A stretch of 5,251 bases of DNA. It comes from Parvularculaceae bacterium. Its GTDB lineage: Bacteria > Pseudomonadota > Alphaproteobacteria > Caulobacterales > Parvularculaceae. The stretch covers positions 1-5,251 of the forward strand of contig SHAI01000167.1 of the NCBI GenBank assembly GCA_004213235.1, in the 5' to 3' direction. The first letter of the stretch is position 1. The number at the start of each line of letters is the position of its first letter. A program made the position numbers and the translations under genes. Shown piece after piece: positions 1 to 5,251 of this stretch. A model generated the notes under the pieces. That model worked only from the letters and a program-made list of their open reading frames with translations. It did no database searches and was not told where the DNA came from.

Positions 1-765
1 TGTTAAATCGAATATGATGGGTCGATATTTGAGTTTGCCGCGCACGCGTCCGATTGCCGTGGCCAGCATGCGCCGGTGGTCGGATCCCATTGAGGTGCCA
101 GTGCGCCTGGCGACGCCCGGATCACTGCGCGGTGCTGGCAAGCCCGCCGCAGCCCTGTCTCGCCAGGCTTCTTCGACCAGACCCGCCTCATACATCAGCT
201 CGTACCGGTCAAGGGTGCGCTCTTCCTCCCAACCAAGGTCGGAAACGCCAAACGCCACCCCGATGCGCTCCTCACGTGTCCGGCGCATGTTTTCATCTTC
301 TGCGCGCTCGGCCCAGGCGCGCAGCGCCGACATAATGGTGTTTGATAAGAGTGCTGGAACCCCGCTGCGCCAATCTTCCCAAGGGAAAAAATCATACCAG
401 GAGCGCCATTGCGCGCCGTCGCCTTCGACATTCGCTGGCTCAGCGGCAAGGGCAAGATAGCCAACCGATACAATGCGCGTGCCAACGCCGCCGCCTTCGA
501 TGAGTGCGGCAGGGGATTCCCGGCCCTTATCGCCGAAGGTGTAAAGCTGTTCGATGAAACCGAGTTTCAGTCGTGTCTGGCGCTCCACCCAATCGCGAAG
601 GCCGATTTCAAAGGTCCTGTGACGCGCGGGGTCGAACGGCCCATAGGGCAGGCCAGGGTGCCCATCCGGGCCTTTTACGCATAGTATCTTCGGCGCATCG
701 CCGTCTATCGCGGCAATCGCGGCGTTCAGTCCGACCAGTACAGAAGCGGAAGCGAGCGTTGTCAT
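1..765 (-). CDS. NrtR-like (COG4111-type) Nudix-related NAD metabolism regulator, 3' end cut by window edge
   Basis: I translated 255 codons without a stop from an ATG at 765 to the left edge, so the C-terminus is missing. Residues 1-115 form a Nudix-fold domain (begins MTTLASASVLVGLNAAIAAI) containing the NrtR-style block IEQLYTFGDKGR (71-82) and then RIVSVGYLAL (97-106). The Nudix box is degenerate: where REUxEExG is expected the protein reads RDWVERQTR (57-65), so only Arg57 and Glu61 clearly remain. Residues 118-212 are Trp- and Glu-rich, with FFPWEDWRSG (126-135) and RYELMYEAGLVEE (188-200), which I associate with the alphaproteobacterial members. The end reads DHRRMLATA (229-237), then RGKLKYRPIIFDL (242-254), the start of the NrtR winged-helix region. 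The family senses NAD-related ligands and represses NAD biosynthesis or salvage genes; that role is inferred here. The upstream frame has a stop at 784-786, which limits the start. The ribosome site (GGTTGGA) is weak. The HD gene lies 136 bp upstream on the same strand. Alphaproteobacterial relatives are sometimes called NadQ. Confidence 0.85.
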   Translation of the reverse strand, partial: MTTLASASVLVGLNAAIAAIDGDAPKILCVKGPDGHPGLPYGPFDPARHRTFEIGLRDWVERQTRLKLGFIEQLYTFGDKGRESPAALIEGGGVGTRIVSVGYLALAAEPANVEGDGAQWRSWYDFFPWEDWRSGVPALLSNTIMSALRAWAERAEDENMRRTREERIGVAFGVSDLGWEEERTLDRYELMYEAGLVEEAWRDRAAAGLPAPRSDPGVARRTGTSMGSDHRRMLATAIGRVRGKLKYRPIIFDLT

Positions 766-901
766 GTCCAACCGATATCGCAGTTAAAAATTGCTTATGA
801 CGCAATGGGGCCCGCCAATTCAATGGCCATCAATGGTGCGTCGATCGAGGTCATGATGCCAAGATCGTGCAGTTAAGGCGAACTCCATGCCAGCTTCGCC
901 C
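766..901. other. Gap between HD hydrolase and NAD regulator genes
   Basis: These 136 bases separate two minus-strand genes, and no credible gene is seen. Just after the HD stop codon is an imperfectly terminator-like stem: GGCGAA (877-882) pairs with TTCGCC (895-900) around a 12-base loop, but there is no T-run behind it on the minus strand, so termination is doubtful. The word GCAGTTAA occurs twice (780-787 region and 869-876), and CAATGG occurs three times (803-808, 821-826, 831-836). No convincing -35/-10 pair was found, so cotranscription with the HD gene remains possible. Confidence 0.4.
790..806. promoter_or_regulatory. Candidate operator: inverted repeat ATTGC-N7-GCAAT
   Basis: The sequence ATTGC TTATGAC GCAAT is a perfect 5-bp inverted repeat with a 7-bp spacer. 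It sits 25 bases upstream of the ATG of the NAD regulator, where an autoregulatory operator would be expected. Spacing and symmetry suit a dimeric winged-helix protein, but a 5-bp arm can occur by chance and I cannot compare it with a known consensus. Confidence 0.3.
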
Positions 902-1546
902 TCACGCCTCCTTCAGTGCGCGCGAGGCTGTGTGGCGGTCTGCTCCCATCTCCGTGATCAGGTCCTGGTAGCATTGCATATACGCTGCCTGCGCCGTTTC
1001 GGCCGGTTGAACCGTTAATGCGATATCGGAGATGTTTCGCGGGGCACCAAATATGCTGCGCGCTTCGGTGTCGGAAAAGCCGGCAATCTGGATCGCTTCA
1101 AAAAAAGCGCTCGCGCGGTCGGCGCGTTTGATGGTCTTTTCCACCGTGCGCGGCAAATCCGCCGGGAGGCCAAAGCGAATGTGGATCGCTTGCTGGAGGC
1201 GGTGCTCAATCGTTTTGTATTGGGGGCCCAGCGCTGCCTTGAACGGGCTGATCATGTCGCCGATGACGAATTCAGGCGCGTCATGCAACAAGGCGGCAAG
1301 ACGCCATTTCGCCGGCCATTCTGGACGTAAGCGAGCACAGAATTGTTCAACGACAACAGAGTGCTGCGCCACGGAGAATGCAGCCGGGCCAATCGTTTGA
1401 CCGTTCCAGCGCGCAACCCGCGCGAGCCCGTGGGCGATATCTTCAATTTCGATATCCACCGGCGATGGATCGAGCAGGTCCAGGCGACGTCCAGATAACA
1501 TTCGTTGCCACGCGCGCGGGGCCTTGGTCGAGATACGCTTAGCCAT
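902..1546 (-). CDS. HD-domain phosphohydrolase, YfdR/YfbR-like (COG1896 type)
   Basis: This complete 214-residue protein is probably a metal-dependent phosphohydrolase acting on a nucleotide or related phosphomonoester in the cytoplasm. The HD metal site is intact: His62 (SVAQHS), His88-Asp89 (ALLHDAPE) and Asp143 (KRADRA). Glu92 and Asp97 sit at the same offsets from the HD pair as the catalytic Glu72 and Asp77 of E. coli YfbR, a 5'-deoxynucleotidase. The N-terminal pattern, with LSGRRLDLLDP (17-27), then IEDIAHGLARVARWNG (34-49) and the SVAQHS motif, resembles the YfdR/prophage branch more than YfbR. The length is near the usual 180-215 residues. The start is well supported: AAAGGAG (1552-1558) lies 5 bases before the ATG. 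The NAD regulator follows 136 bp downstream, so a role in NAD or nucleotide turnover is plausible but inferred; the substrate is unknown. Confidence 0.85.
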   Translation of the reverse strand: MAKRISTKAPRAWQRMLSGRRLDLLDPSPVDIEIEDIAHGLARVARWNGQTIGPAAFSVAQHSVVVEQFCARLRPEWPAKWRLAALLHDAPEFVIGDMISPFKAALGPQYKTIEHRLQQAIHIRFGLPADLPRTVEKTIKRADRASAFFEAIQIAGFSDTEARSIFGAPRNISDIALTVQPAETAQAAYMQCYQDLITEMGADRHTASRALKEA

Positions 1547-1551
1547 GCTGG

Positions 1552-1558
1552 CTCCTTT
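1552..1558 (-). promoter_or_regulatory. Shine-Dalgarno site of the HD hydrolase
   Basis: AAAGGAG on the minus strand lies 5 bases upstream of the ATG at 1546. It is the strongest ribosome binding site in the window and fixes this start against the longer reading in another frame that begins at 1674. Confidence 0.75.
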
Positions 1559-1667
1559 CGCCGAGAACGGCGGGAGCTAGCAAAGCCGAATGCCAGCGAC
1601 AAGCCGATGGCAAAGATAAATTTTCCGATTGCTGCGATCTCACGAGACCGTTTTGCGATGAACGGCC

Positions 1668-1696
1668 TTGTCAACCGCCGCGTCTCTGCCGAAAAT
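1668..1696 (+). promoter_or_regulatory. Candidate sigma-70 type promoter for the membrane protein gene
   Basis: TTGTCA (1668-1673) and GAAAAT (1691-1696) are separated by 17 bases, matching the consensus at five of six and four of six positions. Transcription would begin near 1703, giving a leader of about 45 bases before the ATG at 1748. The same place on the minus strand reads TTGACA (1674-1669), a perfect -35 hexamer facing the HD gene, but I find no convincing -10 at 16-18 bases from it. Confidence 0.35.
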
Positions 1697-1733
1697 TAAG
1701 GGGACCAATTTGCGCTGTGTGGCGCGGGGAAAT

Positions 1734-1741
1734 GGAAGGGG
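1734..1741 (+). promoter_or_regulatory. Shine-Dalgarno site of the small membrane protein
   Basis: GGAAGGGG ends 6 bases before the ATG at 1748. The purine-rich run at good spacing supports this start and supports the reading frame being a real gene. Confidence 0.6.
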
Positions 1742-1747
1742 CCGAGG

Positions 1748-2206
1748 ATGACGGATAAAATTGACGAAGGTGTCAGTGCGCGTGGTGACGGCGCAGGTGA
1801 CATCGTTTTAAGTGCGAATAACGGTGAGAAGTTTGAAAAGAAGAGTGGCGGGCTTTTGTGGGTCTGGCTGCCGGTCCTTCTCTTTATGCTCGTCGGTGCG
1901 GCTTTATCCTTTGCAGCTTATGTCTATGCAGAACCGGAGCTGACCGCCGTGGATGCCTTGGGGGCCGGGTTCGGTGGGCTCGCCGGTGTGATCATTGGCC
2001 TTTTCGCGACACTATTCGGGCTTATCATCGCCCTGGTCGCGTCCCTCATCGGTTTATTGACCGCGGCAGGGGCAATTGCCGTCACCATCTTTTTAATTGG
2101 CTCGCCAGTGATTGCGATCATCTTGTTCATCTTGCTCCTGCGGGAGCGGCGCGATCGCAACCGCGTTGTCGAGGCTTTGAACCGCTATCATGTGGGCGCA
2201 CGTTAG
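1748..2206 (+). CDS. Small hydrophobic integral membrane protein, function unknown
   Basis: I do not recognise this 152-residue protein. It has a polar N-terminus of about 33 residues ending in a basic patch (KFEKK, 28-32), a first membrane segment at about 36-60, a short acidic stretch (AEPEL, 61-65), and then residues 70-131 with no charge after Asp69. Glycines at 72, 74, 76, 77, 80, 84, 91 and 102 give a glycine-zipper look in the second segment. The end is strongly basic (RERRDRNR, 132-139) with a short cytoplasmic tail. By the positive-inside rule both ends should be cytoplasmic, so four membrane segments (one plus three in the 61-residue stretch) fit better than three. The codon pattern, Shine-Dalgarno site and candidate promoter support a real gene. 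It is transcribed alone, divergent from the HD gene and convergent with efp. A holin-like or small channel-type role cannot be excluded or supported. Confidence 0.75.
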   Translation: MTDKIDEGVSARGDGAGDIVLSANNGEKFEKKSGGLLWVWLPVLLFMLVGAALSFAAYVYAEPELTAVDALGAGFGGLAGVIIGLFATLFGLIIALVASLIGLLTAAGAIAVTIFLIGSPVIAIILFILLLRERRDRNRVVEALNRYHVGAR

Positions 2207-2226
2207 CGCGTCCAAATGATGGGCAC

Positions 2227-2274
2227 AAAAAATGGCAGGAGCTTTGCTGCGCACTGCCATTTAATGTCAAAGCT
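2227..2274 (-). terminator. Rho-independent terminator of efp, with interleaved second stem
   Basis: On the minus strand AAATGGCAG (2262-2254) pairs perfectly with CTGCCATTT (2238-2230), and the T-run reaches six T (2232-2227). It begins 29 bases past the efp stop, so it is a strong intrinsic terminator for efp. A second perfect inverted repeat, AGCTTTG (2274-2268) with CAAAGCT (2246-2240), interleaves with it. Read on the plus strand, the stem is followed only by TTT, so it would terminate the convergent membrane protein gene weakly at best. Confidence 0.8.
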
Positions 2275-2290
2275 TCGATGCAAAGAGCAG

Positions 2291-2854
2291 TCAGTCTGCC
2301 CGCTTCACGAATTCAATGGTTTCGGTGTTAACGATGATCTTCTCACCAACGGTGATGTAGGGCGGCACCATGACGCGCAAGCCATTTTCAACGATAGATG
2401 GCTTGTATGAACTAGACGCGGTCTGGCCCTTCACCGTGGGTTCGGTTTCGGTGATTTCCAAAACAACCTGTTCAGGCAATTGAACGCCGATCGCCTTGCC
2501 TTCATGACTTTCTACCACAACCTGCATGCCGTCCTGAAGGAATGCGGCACGATCGCCAATCATGTCCTTCGGGATGGAAATCTGCTCGAAGGATTCACCA
2601 TCCATAAAGACGACCATATCGCCTTCTTCATATAAATAGGTATGGTCGCGCTGTTCCAGGCGTACCCGTTCCACGGTTTCCGATGCGCGGAAGCGTTCGT
2701 TTAACTTGCGACCGTCCAACAGGTTTTTCAGTTCAACCTGGGCGTATGCAGGCCCTTTGCCGGGTTTCACCGCATTGATTTTCACGGCTACCCAGAGGCT
2801 ATCCTGGTGTTGAACGACATTGCCCGGGCGGATCTCGTTTCCATTGATTTTCAT
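2291..2854 (-). CDS. efp: Translation elongation factor P (EF-P)
   Basis: This complete 187-residue protein is EF-P, which binds between the ribosomal P and E sites and relieves stalling at consecutive prolines. Domain I (about 1-63, KOW-like) begins MKINGNEIRPGNVV and carries the tip loop KPGKGPAYAQV (30-40), with Lys33 where E. coli has Lys34, the residue beta-lysylated by EpmA. LKNLLDG (42-48) follows. The OB-fold domain II covers about 65-127. Domain III carries the C-terminal signature: NGLRVMVPPYITVGEKI, then VNTETIEFV, near residues 156-183. The usual TGEY ending reads TIEF here. Length matches the 185-190 norm. Weak ribosome binding is suggested by AGGCGA (2866-2861), 6 bases before the ATG. 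It lies 174 bp downstream of the barrel gene on the same strand, separated by the tandem repeats, so it probably has its own promoter, although I found none that is convincing. A terminator follows the stop. Confidence 0.97.
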   Translation of the reverse strand: MKINGNEIRPGNVVQHQDSLWVAVKINAVKPGKGPAYAQVELKNLLDGRKLNERFRASETVERVRLEQRDHTYLYEEGDMVVFMDGESFEQISIPKDMIGDRAAFLQDGMQVVVESHEGKAIGVQLPEQVVLEITETEPTVKGQTASSSYKPSIVENGLRVMVPPYITVGEKIIVNTETIEFVKRAD

Positions 2855-2930
2855 GATGTTTCGCCTGATTTCGATGAATTTCCGTGGCCTTACCAGTCAC
2901 GGTGGCGCGCATCAACCCAAGCCCGCCCGC
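2855..2930. other. Upstream region of efp without recognised genes
   Basis: This stretch lies between the repeat array and the efp start and should hold the efp promoter if one is separate. The best minus-strand pair, TTGATG with TAAGGC at 17 bases, has a poor -10 (two of six matches), so I do not call it. No coding signal is seen here on either strand. Confidence 0.3.
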
Positions 2931-3035
2931 CAGTTTGCTCAAGACCTGTTCGTTTAAGACCCGTTTGCTTAAGGCCCAGTCGCTTAAAACCAGTCGCTTA
3001 AAACCAGTTCGCTTAAAACTGGTTGCGTTTAAAAC
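2931..3035. repeat. Tandem array of about seven 15-bp units at the end of the barrel gene
   Basis: Plus-strand units run: 2931-2945 CAGTTTGCTCAAGAC, 2946-2960 CTGTTCGTTTAAGAC, 2961-2975 CCGTTTGCTTAAGGC, 2976-2990 CCAGTCGCTTAAAAC, 2991-3004 CAGTCGCTTAAAAC, 3005-3019 CAGTTCGCTTAAAAC, 3020-3035 TGGTTGCGTTTAAAAC. Lengths are 15, 15, 15, 15, 14, 15 and 16. The consensus on the minus strand is GTTTTAAGCGAACTG. The three units at 2976-3019 are nearly identical, while those nearer efp have diverged. The last unit contains the stop codon (3029-3031) of the barrel gene. It is too short and too degenerate for CRISPR and has no spacers. Function is unknown. Confidence 0.85.
3002..3024 (-). other. Hairpin just past the barrel-gene stop, possible weak terminator or mRNA 3' end
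   Basis: AACCAGTT (3002-3009) and AACTGGTT (3017-3024) are perfect 8-bp arms around a 7-base loop. On the minus strand the stem starts 5 bases after the stop codon and is followed by TTAAGC, giving only a four-T run. It could stabilise the mRNA end or terminate weakly before efp. It arises from neighbouring repeat units and might be a by-product of the array. Confidence 0.45.
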
Positions 3036-5251
3036 CGCAGGGTTTGGCCCAGGCGTACCCCCAGGCTCGTGCCCTGCGCGCGGAAGGAACCGGGAATACG
3101 GTTGCGGTCAATGGTGGCGTCATGCCCCAGGGAAACAAATACCTCCCTGGCGGGGGTCGGTTCCCAACGGAACCTGGAAAACCAGGTAAACCTTTCTGAG
3201 ATATTGTCGTACTGAACATCTGTTTGCAGCGTCATCCAGGGGGAAAAAGCAAGCGTTGAATTGATCGCGGCAACATGAACAGCAAGCTTGCCGGATGGCA
3301 GGTCAAATGTCTCTACTGAATATTCAAGGCCGAGATTAATCCGTTCATTCGGGCGCCAGCGTGTTTCCACGCCGATATAATTGAAATTACCATCATAGAT
3401 ATCCCCCCAGCTATATTCCAGCTCAATGCCGAGGGCGCGCGCATTGGTGAGAGCCACTTCGGCCGTGTAGGCCATTTGCGAGTATTCACCTACAGGTACC
3501 GGTAGGCGCCCTGCGATCTGGAATGGTTCCCTAATGTCTAAAAATGACTCTCGTGCGCGAAGAAAAAGCCGATCTCCGGCATTTGTCCGCGCGAAGAACC
3601 AAATTCCGGAAAAACGATCGAGAACCTCGTCATCCATATCTGTGAGAACATCAGTAAACGCACCGATTTCCCACACGCGTAAAAAACTGTCTTTCGGTCG
3701 CCAGCGTTTGAACAGGTTCCCATTCCATTTTCGTGTGCCATGACGATTTAAGAAACCAAGCCGTGGGCGATAATTCTCGCCAATTTCGCGGGCGATTGCT
3801 GTCCAGTTCCAGCCCTGGCTGCGATAGGCAGCGTGCAGCGCAATCAAATGATCGCTCTGAGCGCCATTTTTACCATCGTCATCGAAACTTCGCAGATAAG
3901 CGGCATCAAAGAACAATTGTCCCGGCCAGCGGCTGGAATTCCTGAACTGGAAATCGACGCCGCCAACGGTGTTGGTCGCTTCGCCTGTCGGGTCACCATG
4001 GGTGAAAATGACACCGGCTTTTGACTCTGTAAAAACAGGGACCGATACCCGGCCAGCACTTAGAATCTGTTTGTCGATCTGTCGACCATCTGAGAGTGTG
4101 ACATCATCCGTTAACGTGGTAATGATCCCGACATTTGCCGGTCCCGCCTTTCCGGAAAATTTAACCCCGCTGATTATGTCCGTAGGTGTGCCTTCAACAA
4201 TGCCGATATTGCGACTGAAAAACGCGCTGCCATTTCTGTTATTGCGAAAGTTCTGACCACCGAATTCAAAGACGGCGTTATCTTGCAGGAAAAAATCGCG
4301 CGTTTCGGGAAAAAATAATGAAAACCGGCCGGTATTGACCTGGCGGGCATCCAATGGCGCATCGGAGAAGTCTGGCCGGTAGGTAAGTGAGCCGGTCAGT
4401 GAAGGTGTGATCTTGTAAAAGACATTACCGCTCGGTCTGATGTCTGTTACAATGTCGTCCGTCTCCCAATCATATGAATTTGAGGCGGCGACAAACAATT
4501 GTGCTTCAAGGCCCAAACCTGGCTTTATTCCTTTAATGCCTTTGAGCCGGCCCGGATTGGTCATGTCGATCCGATCGCGGGTCTGATCGATATTTGACCA
4601 GCGAATTTCCTCATTCGTCCGACGAATGGTTCGTATAATCTGGAGGTTCCATTCCTCCAAAGATGCATCAAAGGAGATTGACTGAAATGGAATGGCGAAT
4701 TCTGCGATCCATCCATCCTCAACAACCTTTGCCGCGACATTCCAGATCTGATCCCATTCTTCACGGAAGCTTTGATTGTTTTCCGTGAGCGCGTCGACGC
4801 GGGCACCATTAGGGTTTGTGGCAAAGAAATACGAGTCACGGCGCGTGCCGAAACTGTCGATCAGAATGCGTACGCCATCATCATCTTGTAAGGGGGCATC
4901 GCGCCGCAATAAACGGTGGGTGATACGTGCCGGGTCGTCATACGCGTAGATGGCGACATACAGATTTTTGTCGTCATACATGAGGTAGGCACGAGTCTTG
5001 CGCGATGGAGGGGCACCATTTCTTGGTTCCACTTCATAAAACGCTTCGGTCGTTGCCGCGTGTTGCCAGGCATTATCGGATAGATCACCGTCGATTTTCG
5101 GCGCGTTTGCTGCGTTGATCCGAACCGCGCTTAATTCCGGCGTATAAGTTGCAAAATTTGGTGTGACGTTCGGTGCGTCTGGTATCGCTGCTGCATCGTT
5201 CCGGGCACTGAGGGGGGAGAGTGCCGCCTGAATCACACAGGCACTCAGGAG
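3029..5251 (-). CDS. CBM9-like domain plus DUF5916-type outer-membrane beta-barrel protein, 5' end cut by window edge
   Basis: The frame stays open to the right edge, so the true start lies outside. A GTG at 5236 (used here as residue 1) has no visible Shine-Dalgarno, and the codons before it read LLSAC, which looks like the end of an export signal. Residues about 38-215 form a CBM9/DOMON-like sugar-binding type domain: KIDGDLSDNAW (47-57), YDDKNLYVAIYAYDDP (87-102), then YFFATNPNGARVDAL (136-150), and the WIAEFAIPF block (176-184). The remainder to 735 is a DUF5916-type barrel with FFPETRDFF (308-316), followed by FFSRNIGI and a GVKFSGKAG block, and alternating aromatic strands. It ends LGQTLRF with terminal Phe, the usual outer-membrane barrel signature. 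Total length fits the family (roughly 720-880). The protein likely resides in the outer membrane and may bind or import carbohydrate-related matter, but the ligand is unknown; it is not a TonB-dependent receptor, as no plug domain is seen. The 3' end runs into the repeat array. Confidence 0.88.
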   Translation of the reverse strand, partial: LLSACVIQAALSPLSARNDAAAIPDAPNVTPNFATYTPELSAVRINAANAPKIDGDLSDNAWQHAATTEAFYEVEPRNGAPPSRKTRAYLMYDDKNLYVAIYAYDDPARITHRLLRRDAPLQDDDGVRILIDSFGTRRDSYFFATNPNGARVDALTENNQSFREEWDQIWNVAAKVVEDGWIAEFAIPFQSISFDASLEEWNLQIIRTIRRTNEEIRWSNIDQTRDRIDMTNPGRLKGIKGIKPGLGLEAQLFVAASNSYDWETDDIVTDIRPSGNVFYKITPSLTGSLTYRPDFSDAPLDARQVNTGRFSLFFPETRDFFLQDNAVFEFGGQNFRNNRNGSAFFSRNIGIVEGTPTDIISGVKFSGKAGPANVGIITTLTDDVTLSDGRQIDKQILSAGRVSVPVFTESKAGVIFTHGDPTGEATNTVGGVDFQFRNSSRWPGQLFFDAAYLRSFDDDGKNGAQSDHLIALHAAYRSQGWNWTAIAREIGENYRPRLGFLNRHGTRKWNGNLFKRWRPKDSFLRVWEIGAFTDVLTDMDDEVLDRFSGIWFFARTNAGDRLFLRARESFLDIREPFQIAGRLPVPVGEYSQMAYTAEVALTNARALGIELEYSWGDIYDGNFNYIGVETRWRPNERINLGLEYSVETFDLPSGKLAVHVAAINSTLAFSPWMTLQTDVQYDNISERFTWFSRFRWEPTPAREVFVSLGHDATIDRNRIPGSFRAQGTSLGVRLGQTLRF

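Noticed and set aside
14..460. Plus-strand open frame of 148 codons at the left end.
   Set aside because: It is antisense to the NAD regulator, rich in Arg and Ser as expected of a shadow frame, and shows no family resemblance.
877..900. Intrinsic terminator after the HD gene.
   Set aside because: The 6-bp stem has a 12-base loop and is followed by TTAACTGC on the minus strand without a T-run.
1252..1674. Longer minus-strand frame beginning at 1674 with a hydrophobic N-terminus.
   Set aside because: It overlaps the HD gene in another frame, while the HD gene has an intact motif set and a strong ribosome site at 1552-1558.
2931..3035. CRISPR array.
   Set aside because: Units are 14-16 bases, abut directly with no spacers, and are degenerate; no cas genes are present.
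2884..3189. Plus-strand reading frame with pentapeptide-like repeats (SFKTR LLKAQ SLKTS RLKPV).
   Set aside because: The repeats follow from the 15-bp DNA units; 14- and 16-base units are tolerated without frame care, the frame runs antisense into the barrel gene, and no ribosome site is evident.
5236..5236. GTG at 5236 as the real start of the barrel gene.
   Set aside because: No ribosome site precedes it, and the frame continues upstream with signal-peptide-like residues to the window edge.
3029..5251. TonB-dependent receptor for the barrel gene.
   Set aside because: There is no plug domain or TonB box; the N-terminal domain is CBM9-like and the barrel blocks (FFPETRDFF) are of DUF5916 type.

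Overview
The window looks like chromosomal DNA from an alphaproteobacterium, possibly a marine or Hyphomonadaceae-type lineage. The main support is the left-edge gene, which reads as the alphaproteobacterial NrtR/COG4111-type NAD regulator, together with an EF-P of alphaproteobacterial style. The lineage below class level is a guess from protein resemblance only. Four of the five genes lie on the minus strand.

Layout from right to left on the minus strand. (1) A long gene enters from the right edge without its start. It encodes an exported protein with an N-terminal CBM9-like (DOMON-type) domain and a C-terminal DUF5916-type outer-membrane beta-barrel ending in Phe. (2) Its stop codon lies in a run of about seven degenerate 15-bp tandem repeats with a strong hairpin. 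(3) Next comes efp (elongation factor P), followed by a clear intrinsic terminator. (4) In the left part, an HD-domain phosphohydrolase of the YfdR/YfbR type lies upstream of the NrtR-like NAD regulator, which runs off the left edge. The one plus-strand gene, a small and very hydrophobic membrane protein of unknown function, diverges from the HD gene and converges on efp.

The HD hydrolase and the NrtR-like regulator probably form a two-gene unit related to nucleotide or NAD metabolism. This rests on family membership and adjacency, not on direct evidence. The regulator keeps the NrtR-type hallmarks but has a degraded Nudix box, so it is more likely a ligand-sensing transcription factor than an enzyme. 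A 17-bp inverted repeat just upstream of it is a candidate operator.

No mobile element, CRISPR array, rRNA, tRNA or obvious new defence system was found. The most unusual structures are the 15-bp repeat array that seems to copy the Phe-stop end of the barrel gene, the two interleaved stems in the efp terminator, and the degenerate-Nudix regulator next to an intact HD hydrolase.
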